Origin: Anarhynchus alexandrinus
Taxonomy: Eukaryota; Chordata; Aves; Charadriiformes; Charadriidae
NCBI GenBank assembly: GCA_008711295.1
Contig: VUYV01000003.1
Location: 7,778,515 to 7,842,514, forward strand
DNA: 64,000 bases
Direction of reading: 5' to 3'
Below, piece after piece: positions 12,201 to 24,200 of this stretch; the first letter of the stretch is position 1, and every line of letters starts with the position of its first letter. The notes below the pieces were generated by a model. That model made no database searches, was not told the DNA's origin, and worked only from the letters and a program-made list of their open reading frames with translations. The translations under genes and the position numbers were made by a program.

Positions 12201-15200
12201 TTGCTCCGTATTAGAATTTGCCTCCTCTACAAGTGTGATCTAGCAAGAAATTCAATGCCCCTTAAGGATACGGGGAAGACACGGTACCTGTGCCTTCCCA
12301 GCAACTTTTTTAGAGCTAGTCTCCACTCTGGCAACACACAGCCTGCATCGTTGCAGATGCTGTAATGTGTGCTGGATGCTCAACTGGAACTTTAATTACA
12401 AAGCAATGTTGTTTTTTTTTTTATTCTTCCTTCTTCACACAGCATACTACTACCCATGACTGTAGTATAAGCCAGTAATGTAGAAGCTGTATCTTCAACA
12501 GCCAACAAAATTTCATCCTCTTTTTTGGCAGATCACTTGGCTATCTTGAGACAGGTAGACAAGACTATGTTCTCCTTTCTTTTTCTTAGATATAGTTAAT
12601 TTACAGATATCTCTCCGCAAGTAATCACTACACACTGGGAAGCCAGTGTATTGCCAGTTAAGCGGACTCTTCCAATCCTTGCCCAAAATTGTCCTCAGCA
12701 CTACAGACACCATTCAGCTGATGTTCCATTATTACTTCCAATGTAAGTATGTTCCCAGATAATAGGAGAAAGAGCTCAGTGTTTGCTGTTTCTCTTTAGA
12801 TCCCACATCATCAGCCTCCTTTCTCACACATCTGATTTCATTTGTCCTCAAATTGAAAAACATTCAAGACAATTTTCTTTTTCACTGCATGCATATCCCC
12901 AGAGTTGAAATTTTATTCCAGGCATTGCCTACTTCTCCATATCTTAATGTGTTTTCAGCATCCATTCCACTCTAACTTTGTACTTTCCCCTACAAGCTTG
13001 GACTGTGCAACTTGTTCTACTTGCCAACTCACTAATCATTAAATTAAGCAACATGGAGATGTTCTGATCATTGTTCTGAGTATTTACACCCATTAACAGC
13101 AACACTTCATATCTTTCCTGGCAAATAGTTCTTGAAAGATTTATCTTACTATAACAACACTGACGCCTACATTCTTAAAAGTCACCTACAAAGCAAAAAA
13201 ACCACCCCACTAATCTTCGATTTCTGCCTTATGTTATTGTTTCTATGAAGAATTAATATGACAAGGCTCTTCTCCTTTTAACTTTTACTTCAAAAGTTCA
13301 GGCTTTATATAGTCTGTCTCCTGAATAGTGCAGAAGAATCCATACAAATGTAAACGAAACTTAAGAACTGGTGAATAAAAATTAAAATTACTTTTAGTCA
13401 GAGCATGTACTTTTTTTACTGTAAGCAGCTTTAGCCCTAAAGACACAAGAAGCATGTTCTAGAAAACACATTGCCTGCTAGAAACTTAGCATTGCCACCC
13501 CTTTACTGATTTGAGAAAACCACTTTGAGTAGCTAAGAAACCTACAGTGCTACTTCCTAGTTTTAACTAGAAGACTCGACTCATGTTTCCAATACACGTA
13601 TTGCTTTTGTTTTCTAGTCAAGACTTGAAAATTAAGAAAAATTTAGTAAACCTAAGAAAATTTCTTCCTCACAAATAAAGACACAGCTGTTTAGCTGCAG
13701 TACTAAACGAATCAATCAGGGAAAAAACTACCTGTACTACTACCCTGTGTTTAAAGTACTGTAAATTGCTGAAAGACCCCCAAACTGGGTTGTTCAGAGC
13801 CCAGGTAAGAGAGGCTGAAAGGCTACAGTAATCGACAACAGATGACTATAACAATAGTAAAATTAAATTGAAAAGCTACCACAGGAGCTCCAGAATGAAG
13901 ACAACAGGAAAACAAGACTAAAATAGACGGTAAAACCTTATTAGGAAACATAACCCTGCCTGGTTGCAGGTTTAAGACTAGAAGTCATGAATAAAAAAAG
14001 TAATGTGATGTGCCTATTTAAATAAACTGTTTAAGATACCCATCTTTAAACAAGAACTAGTTTTATCTCCCAATTTCATCACTGACATCCTTAAAATTAT
14101 TGATCCATTTCACAGACAGAACAAAAATTCTTGCACTGGGCCAATAAATCACCGTTTCCTATTCATTGCCAGTGCTCCTGACTTAAAATTAACAAAGCCT
14201 TATTAAGAGCAGTGGTTGCTGAGGCTTCTTTTATTAATCAAATGCAGAATAATTCACTAGCTGCTCCCATAATTTCAGTCTCCATCCCACTCTTGCTCTC
14301 CCAGACAGCGTGATTGATGGCAGCCTCACCGTTAAGTGCCCTTCATGATGATCGGGGAAATGTATGAATAAATACTCTGTGGCTACCAACTGCATTATGG
14401 AGTCACCCAGGAATTCCATCCTCTGGTTGTGGCCTCTGAAAAATGAGACATCAATGCAGCAAAATCAATAAGCACTCAGGGAGGAAAAAACAAAACCAGC
14501 ATGCACACACAAATTAAAATAAAGAGTGATCTGAAAGTGAGCCTCGCTCATTTCCGAACGCATTTAAGACAATTTTCCAGCATTAACCAGGTGAGATGAA
14601 AACATGGTTCATTACTGTTGTAACACCAACTTTTCAGGGAGAAAGCAAATCAGGATAGGTACATATAAACACAATTAGTAGATCACAGATCTGGGACTAA
14701 ATGAAGAAGAGCAGCTTGCTGTAAGTTTGTAACGGGGTAAGGTCTTTATCTGCAAATTCTTATAAGGAAGTGAACTAATGAATGCAACGACTTCAATAGA
14801 GAAAAAGGTCTGTTCGTTCACATGAAATAAAAGGATCAGGGCTTAAACCCATGTGAGATCCTGGAATGGGTAACCACTGGTATGGCTTCACTATTTGCTT
14901 TAAAACGGGGCCTGGCATGGTTTTACTTCTTTCCTCTGCCCAAATGTACCTCCAAGTATGTTTTCCTACTGTCTCAGGAGTNGCTCTACACACCACAGAA
15001 CACAAGGGCTGCACTTGGACCAAAGAGCATGGTTTTACTTCTTTCCTCTGCCCAAATGTACCTCCAAGTATGTTTTCCTACTGTCTCAGGAGTGATGTGC
15101 AAAATCAATGATGCCGGAAGTTCAGAATAAACTCTGGGATGGCCCTCTAACATCTTCTATAGTCTTTCCCAAGGTATCCACTACTGACTACTGCCAGAGA

Positions 15201-18200
15201 TGGGATACTGAGCCAGGCAGGCTGTGAAAGTAACTGCTCTATTCTCTTCTGGAGAAGAGATAACATCCAGAGTTTGTTTACGAACAAAGCAATCTGGGAC
15301 ACTAACAGAATGACCAACAGAGCTACATGAGGACTCTTGCTGTGTACTCACAGAGTCAGATGGTTAAAGCCTACTGTCCTCAGAGTGAACGCACGTGCCA
15401 AAAGCCGAACATGAGTAAAGATGACTCCGATTGCCTCCTCAAACTCTGTAAGCTTTTGAAGAACTGGAGAGGTCTCAATGAGTTGCCTGTCAGTATTGGA
15501 CTCCTGCAGCTGTAAATAAAATGAAGTGTAAATAATGAGAAACTGACACTGTTTCAGAACTTCTCAGAGAAAAGGAAGCCTGCTGTAAACCAAGGGCAAA
15601 GAATACAGTGAACAAGTTGTTCTGTGGACAGCTGAACTGAGAAAACCCAGTTTCCTCTGTTTTTTTTCCTTGGATAATTACCACTCAAAGAAGATGTGAG
15701 GTCTGATGTATGCTTTTTTAACAGTTGAGGCACTTATAACACATTGTTTATATGGTCCTGTCTCTACATGTGGATAGCATGGGCTACTTATTTTTACAAA
15801 ACATGTACAATTGTATATGTCTGAGTTTTCCAATATTATTACATTGTTTGCAACTTAGCAACAGATTAAAAAATTATTAGAAAAGGGCTGGTAGACTGAC
15901 AGCATGTCAAGATGAGACAAAATCCAAGTCTATTTCTCCCACTCTCCTTCAGTATCAAAAATCAAGAATAAATACTTAGTATATGAAATTCAAAAGGGCA
16001 CAATAACACAAGAAAATTAAAATTATCACTTCGGGTCACTATCTTTTCTTATCAGTTTCTTGTCAGATGTTCTTGATGTGGTGACACTATTAAATGGCCT
16101 TCTGGAGCTGGGAAATGGCTTAAGCACTTCCTCCAGCCACTCTGGGCATGTCTCTTGTATAGCAATACCTTAGAGGAGGAATCATCCAAATGAGGATGAC
16201 TAAAGAAAAAGTTAAGAATAGCTACAGTTTTTTAAAGTGACCTAAAGATCTTTTTTTGTTTGTTGCCTGTCCCTTTTCTATTAATTAATTACATTCAATT
16301 TGTCTTTTTCCTTAAACGCTATTGAGCTTTCAGCTGACATTTTCACAGAATTACATCTCCTGGGCACCAAAATCCCATGCTTGGGTGATAATGGTCACTT
16401 TGCAGTTCAGTTGCATGTGGAGCTGAGACTGCTTTTTGCTTCCTCACACATGGTCCTTTATATTTACCTACACAGAATTTCATGTGCTTTTTTACTCCAT
16501 TGTTAGTCACTCTTGCATTCTCACAACCAGACTGCAATTCTTCAGCTTGCTGTTGCCCCTGCTACCCTGAATAATTTGGTATTGTTGACAAACTGCCACC
16601 TCACTGCTCATCCTCTTCCCTGAGCACTCAATGCGAACAGCCTGTACTTCAGCGAAGATCCCTAGGGAAATCTGCCAGTGATCTCCATCCCCTGGAAGAT
16701 GGGTCATTTCACTCCTGTTCTCCATTTCCTCTGTTTCAGCCATTCCTTTAAATCTTGTAAGGACTGACGGGATTCACGAGGGTTGCTTTATTTGCCTTTT
16801 TTTTTTTCTCCTTCTTTTCTTTGTTTTTTAAAACACATTTTTAAAAGCCTTTTGTGATTGCCTTTCCAACAGCCTCTTAGGAAACCCAGCTGACATTATC
16901 ATCTGCATCATCACACACTTTTTTGTCTCCTCTAAAACCTCCTATTTGTTTGTGAGGCTGCACTGGTCTTTCTAAAAAGACCACATTCATCCAGGTTACC
17001 ACTAATTTATTTTTTTCATCACTATTCTACTGACTTGACTACTGCCAAGGAACAGGGTTACAGGCTTTCAGTTCTGTATATCCTACCCAGAGCTTTTGTT
17101 TTGGTGGTTTGTTGGTTGTTTTGGTTTTTTTTTTAATTGGCATCTCATTTGACATGTTGTTGTTGTGACTTTTAATTTTTAAAAAGCCACTTTTCAGACC
17201 AGTTGTGCCCAAAGGCCAACCTGAGCAGTCTGTGTTTCCCCTACTGGCAAGCAGAGAGCTAGGATAGCTTCTGGGACATGGAAGAAAATAAATTTTCACC
17301 ACAGAAGTTTAGGTAGTAGCAAGAAATGATAAGCCGTCTCCAATCTCTAACCAGAGACTAAGTCTTCTTTGTGAAAGCAAAGATAAAAAGGTTAAAACAA
17401 AATAAAGTATGAAAAAAGAAAGAAATCCACAGTAAGAAAAATTTTCTTGGGAGCTTGTGCCACCATGCAAGATACCCAGTGCTGAATCTCAAAAGTTTAT
17501 CTTCCCATTAAGACTCTTCTCTGTTTACACTCACAGACAGTTGGTCATAAAAACACTTCATGTACACTGATTTTTTGCTGAAGATTTTGTCTATCTACCC
17601 ATTGCAAAATCCGTACAAATACACAAGACATTTCAGATGGAGGCCTCAAAGTGACCTTCTGCTGGAAGGGTATGCTCATAAAAAGTTTCAAAGGAATCAA
17701 ACTGACCGCACAAAACATCAGAGATTTGATTGGACAAAATAAACCTCTCAGATTTTCATATGACCCTGAAAACCTTCCTAACTGACTGGACGACAATTTG
17801 TATACAGCTATTCTTGGAGCACCCTTGCACACTTGGAAAATGCTACCATGTTTGCTGTGAAGACAAGGAGCCACAGTGCAGAGAGGCTCTGTGAGTTGCT
17901 CTAGGTCTCCCCCATAATTCAGTCAGAGAACAAGGACTGGGAAACTGTTCTCCCAGCTTCCAGCCCTTTAAACTGACAACTTGTGAACTTGTATCTTCCA
18001 ATACACGAAGGATAAATTAGCCTTCAGACACCTTCATAATTTCAGTGTCTGCTTGGTATTAACGGTAGTGGAATCACCAAAACAACCACGCTATCATTGA
18101 GCGCGCACACACACACACAAAAATCAGAATCACACTCTTATTCCATTCAACCAATGTGCCTTCCTACTATTAAGGTTTCAGTCGATTTCAGGTTAGCAAA

Positions 18201-21200
18201 ATATGTACATAGATTGTTTTTGTACCCTTTTGCCCCAACTTCGAGAAGATGAACAAGAAGCTGCCAAAATGTTACCTCTCAGTAGATTTATTGTATACAC
18301 AGTTATATATCAAACATGAGCCAAGGAAAGGTGAATGATTAATCCTCAGAGAGGCAGACATTATTTATTAAAAAAAACACAACACAAAACCAAACCCAAA
18401 GGCAAATATACATACTCCTTTGGCTACTTTTTAGCACAATTTTTGAGATGTTATTACAATGGAAACCTATGGAAAAGCACCCCTGAAAATAAAAGATAGC
18501 TATGAAATTTATTACAGAAAGGGATACACTTACTTGGAGTGGGTGTAGTGGATAATTAAGCCATACATCCCGCAGGTCCTGCAAACATTGAGAGATGCCT
18601 TTAATGCTCAAGGGAGTCATTTAACAAATTCCACAGTACTAAATAAAATGTCATTACTTGAAATACTGAACTATTTCAGATGCTGAGTCTGCTTATTGCA
18701 AATTCAATAGTGCTAGCAAACTAATTTTTAAAATCGTGTATTTGCTGTTCAAACTGCCTGTAGTTCTCCCAATTAGCTTGTGTCAAAGAGGTGGAAAAAT
18801 CCTTGAACCAAATAAAAAGTGGTTAAAGGAAGAAAAAGATTTGTTTAAGCCTCAGGACTAACTTTATTTGCAAGTACTCCTCAGTAGCAAGTTTGACTTC
18901 ACCAAAGGCAAGGACTAAAAAAGAAAGACCACACATTTATTTTCTTCTATTTCATATAGGCTTCCTTCACTATAGGCACCGAGCAGCAAATAAACACTGA
19001 GTTACAATAGGCTTCAAACCACTTTTATTTCTAATAAACTTTGTCATTTCACAGACTCAGAGACTTTCAAGAAGGAAAATATAATTCATCCCCTCTCCAC
19101 TGCCACATGTATTGTCCCAGCAGTACATACCGGTTACTTTCCTTAGCCATTATATGGCATAAATTCCAACTAACAGTGATCTAAGACACAGTATGCAAGA
19201 ATAGATCAGATTTTAATTATGTAATTGGGTAAACATTGGATGAAATCCCTTGTTTTTTTTTTTTCAAAGATATCTTTAAAACTTTTACAGGTGGGAGGAT
19301 TAAACTGATGAAGCAGGAAGAGTGGCTCTACATGTGCATCATTTCCCCAAAGCATGCCGCCTGGATCCACAGCACCCGTCTCTGGAGTTAGAGCAGCACT
19401 TTTGCATAGAAGCCTGCAGGTTTCCCAAGCCACCTGCCCTTCCCTTCCCTAAGCCAACCATCAAACAGCACACCTGAGGAAGCACCCTAATTTTTTTGCC
19501 CGAACCAGTGCAGGTTGCTGTCCTAAACATGCTACGCAATATTCAGTTTCCAGGAACTAAGTACAGCAGGTGTATTCCTGTTCTTTTGTGATTCTCAAGT
19601 AAAACAATGGACAAGAAAGTATGTTTTCAGTTATTTTTAAAACGGAAATCAAATCATATAAATACATATATACCTTGTCATTGAAGAGTAAACGTCCAAA
19701 TAATTGTTTTGCTTCTTCTAGGCTCCCCTCTAGATAAACAGCTCCTGCATGAGTGGACCAAATAGTCAAAGGTCAATAATGCATTAGTACTTAGAAAATA
19801 ACTAAGCACAGGAAAGTTGAAGATCTTGCCTTCTTCACCTCTAATACATTTATTTTTTAAAAGCATGCTTTCTGTAGTAATACCTACGTTTTTGAGAAAT
19901 TTAAAGCATGTTAAACACCAACATAAATCAATGGTCATAAAATGCACAAAAAAACCCAAAATAGCTAAATCAGTGATAGAAAATGATACAACCAAAGAGC
20001 AAAGTTTAAACAAATTAGACTAGAAGCAATCTATTTCTAAAAGCAGTTTCCTGGAATCACCTAACTATACCATATACGTAGATAGGGAAAGCTACGAAAT
20101 ACACTTCAATATCTAGCAAATAATTTTCATTTATTTTGTACTTTCAACAACATTACATTCTGCATATAAATGATGTGTCAGGACTATTCCAAACCTCAAT
20201 GTCTCCCCAATATCACAATAATACATTGTCTGAACTGGAAACTGCACCTCTGCATCTCTCAATTCCTGGAGATTACAGTACCTTTTTTTTTTTTTTTTAA
20301 ACTGCATATACAGCCTTCACTAGCCCTCCACATGCCCCTTAGTAACAAGCTCTGCAAAACTTGTGCTAGCATATTATATTTTTTGTGTGTACCATATACA
20401 CTCTGTATCTGCACAGGCACTTTATACATTCAGTATCAACATTTTTGTCTTTTGATACTCTTTACAGGAGGGCTTCTGAAAACCTCAAACTAGTTCTTGT
20501 AAGCACATCTGTATAAAAGCAAAGGGAATGCACAGCTACATGAAGAACACAGAAAGGGAGTGAATGTTCCCACATACAGGGAGAACATTGTTTGCTTTGC
20601 TGTCTTTCCCCTCCTCTTTCCTTTTAATTCCTCACTAGGTCAACTACTTTCTTTCGACTCTTTGGAGAACAGTTTGGGGGTTTATAAGACTCTCTAGCCA
20701 GAGGCATATTATGGGAGCACAGAATTTCAAACAGGTCCTAGGCAGCCTGCTTATTGTTTTCATCAACTAGGCACCCTGGATATTATTTTCATCACAGGGA
20801 AGAAGCACCAGACTTTTACAAAGGTTCTCAAGTAGGAGCTCCAGACCCCACATATATTTTATAGTCCCTTAACAAGCTCCCAGATTTCAGCTATGGCCCT
20901 GACAAAATCCTATTGCTCAATTAACTTTGTGAACAACTTTGTATTGGAGGTTAAACAGCAAGCCTGCTCTCTTAGCAAATCTCAATGCTTGCCAAATAGT
21001 CATCACTACATCCCAGACAAGCTGAAATATATGAACAAAACCACACATACATATCTAGTGTTCTTTTTTTGTTTGGTTTTTTTTTTTTTTATCTTTAAAT
21101 TAAAGATCAAAGCACTCATGGAAAGCAAAATAGAGTTAAAGACAAATCTTATTTCTTGATAAGATGAAATGCAATTTGGCCCAAGGCAGAATGCACAGAA

Positions 21201-24200
21201 CTGCCGACATCTAAGCCAACTATGATCTATTTTTCAAAGCAGGACAAAATGCTTTAGGAGCTTGTGTTGTACGTAAAGACCTGGATGACGGCTAAACCAT
21301 TCCCACAGCTAATATCATGTACAGTACATTTGGATGGATATGAAGCCAAATCAGTGAGATTTAGCTTGCTTTGTGTATTCAAACAAGTAAAGTTTTATAA
21401 AAATATGCTATTTAAAATAGGGCTTGTATGGATATAACAGACCAGGTTTCTGCCTTACTGCTTGATATTTGGTAACTGTGGGCAGGCAGTCCTGATTTCT
21501 TCTCCAATATAAACTTATCAACTAGTGCAGCCAGTCACTCACTGATCAGCATCTTGGTGCCCAACAGCAAATCTGACACAACTCCCCTTCATCCTTAGTA
21601 TTTGGTAGCTTTATTACACCAGCCAGGGCATATTGCCGTGCTTTTTATTTGTAAGGAAAATACAAAGACCAAAAAATATTTACTTGGCAAATGTCATGTT
21701 TAATTCACAGGAGGAGGTTAGCAGGACACAGAGGAAGCAGGCTGGTGACCTGGTTGGGAGTGCCTGGTGCATTCAGAAAGCAAGCTGCAGAGTTTAAAAT
21801 TCAGGGCTGAAGTGGGACTCTGCATTTTGCAGGTCTGTGCAAGTACTACTGGAAGCAGTGAGCCGGCACTTTTCCTGCCAGGACATGGTGACTGAACTAC
21901 GTTGCCCAGACGGCTGCAGGTGGCAGGCGATGGTGGTGCATGAGAGATGGACTTCTGCAGTGATGGACAGAAGTGCTGCACCACAACGGTGTGAAATGGG
22001 TGCATCTTCAGTGCGTGGGAGGCAGGATACAGAAGATGAGATCTGCACTGTAATACTGCAAGGTTGTCATGTTATACACATGGCATATGTGCAGGAGATG
22101 GGAAGAGATGAAGATTTAAGAAGCTTTACCATTGCATACCCTTACTAACATTACTCAACACAGACCTACGTCTCCTCCATCACAGTCAAAATGGCATGTA
22201 GACATATCAAAACAAAATACACACACAAATACACATGGTGCACACACAAATAAACAAGCTTTACCTATTAGTGCTTCAAAACAGTTGGCCATTGCATGGC
22301 GGAGATCCGATTCTCTGCAAAGGTCTGGACCATGAGCATAAAGCATAAATCGATCTAGTTCCAGCTTCTGCAGAATACGTGGAAAGAGTTAGAACCATGG
22401 CTTTAGAAGTACAAGCGTACCAGTTCTAGTCACTAGAGTTCAATTACACTATTATTACGCAGCAACTGGGTCTGAGGAAACTTTAAAGTTTTTCTCCATA
22501 GTTTCAGTTCAGACTTAAGCTAAAATTAGAAGACTTCATATTTGTTTATCAGAGGCAAGCAACTGGAGTGTGATAGCGTGAGAAAGCTAAGAATTATCAA
22601 ACCAAATTGTCAAAGGAAACCAGATCAAAACACGTTACTAGTGAGATTTAGGAACGAGTTCAAAAGGAGGGCTGAGGGTGTGACAGAAAAATAGCCCAAT
22701 ACCAGCTGGATGGTGCAAACGTGCTGTGTTTCTTGCTGATAGTTTGCCCTCATGTCACTTGCCTTCAGAAATGCCAAAGGGACGTTCAAAGCGAGGGGAG
22801 TTAACACTGAGGAAAAAGGTTTTGCCAACAAGAAGAAGATAAAGTAGAACAGTGAGGAACGAGAACTCTGGTAGACACAATCCAGTGAACATTTGACTTT
22901 TTTCCTCTAAGAGTGTCAACAGGTGACAGTGACAAAGCCTCTAGGCACTGCAAGCAGAAGACTGATATTTTAATCCGCAGTGCCACCTAGCTTTCTTTTT
23001 TCTTTGAAATGCACATCATTAATATTAATCTGTTGCCTGAACCATAGTTCTGCTTGCCAGTCAGAATCTCAGGTAATGAGTCAGATATCCTATATAATAT
23101 ATGATAATTCTACTATAGAAATGCAGGCAAGAGCTACTGGGTTCTCTTTACATATTCATCTTTTTGACAGAAAGCCATTATTGAGATTTTTAAAGAAGAA
23201 ATTTGTGCATCTTGCGAAGTTTGTATGAGAATAGGTTCTTCCCAACTGTCTGTAAGCTGCTTCTGACTAATTTCTCATTAACTTTCAACTTCATCCTCCT
23301 GGAGTATATTTAAGAGGTAAAAGTGGAGACTAAGTTGTTTGAGGTGTGTGGTTTAGACACGTTTCAAGTGGAAAAAAGGAGTCTTCCTTTGCAATGAATT
23401 TCAATGAATAAGAGCCTATTCACTGCTCCAGAACACAGGGAATTACCACTTGCGATGTTCCACAACACATTATAAAGAGCAGGGAACACTCATTACAGTC
23501 AACATAAAAGTAGAACATTAATTGTTTTATAGCAAATTTAAACTTCTTACAGATTACTGTCATTGGTTCATGTTAACCGGTGTTGTTTGGGTGTTGGTGT
23601 GTCTCCCCCACCTCCAATGACTTATCTCCATTTTCGGAGCTCGCATTCGGCTTTTTTTGCACATGTTCTGCTTCTCATTTTTTGATCACAATACATTTGA
23701 GATTACTTCTAAAATTTCTGCTACAATATCCCTTAGAAGCTACAGAAATTTATTGTTTGATCCTCAATTAATACAGCATTCTATGTGCACAAGAGCAGTT
23801 GAGAAGCTGAGAATTCTATTAAGTAAACTGAATGCAACATGACACTGCAGAGGATAATTAAGGGGGATGAAATCAGGAACATCGTATAAGATATATGAGA
23901 GGAAGAAAGGGTAAGTTGGGAAACAGGAATGTATAGATATCTAATATTTACGGTTGTATCTGATGTAAATAAATACAGTTTAAAAAATGTTGCAATAAAA
24001 ATTTTAAAAAATTGTCCATGTACAAAGTCTGTTAACAGAGCTTTAAGAATACATCAGCTTTCTTGATGCAGGTTTTAAAATAGTAAAATGAATTCAAATG
24101 TCAGGCAGTTCAATACCATATTTGTAAACAAAACCCTGATTTGAAACATTTCAATCAGTTCATGCTTATCTAAATCATTAAAGAAAGCTTTGAAGGAAAA

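Noticed and set aside
14866..15130. Frames through the 67-bp duplication (repeat protein look)
   Set aside because: The repeated residues come from the duplicated DNA around an N, probably an assembly artefact.
17545..17874. 109-codon minus-strand frame
   Set aside because: No family likeness and within intron 15510-18533; chance frame beside repeat remnants.
21837..22148. 103-codon open frame as a gene
   Set aside because: No start context, no recognisable domain, no splice-linked partner; it lies wholly in a DROSHA intron. Kept only as a compositional finding.
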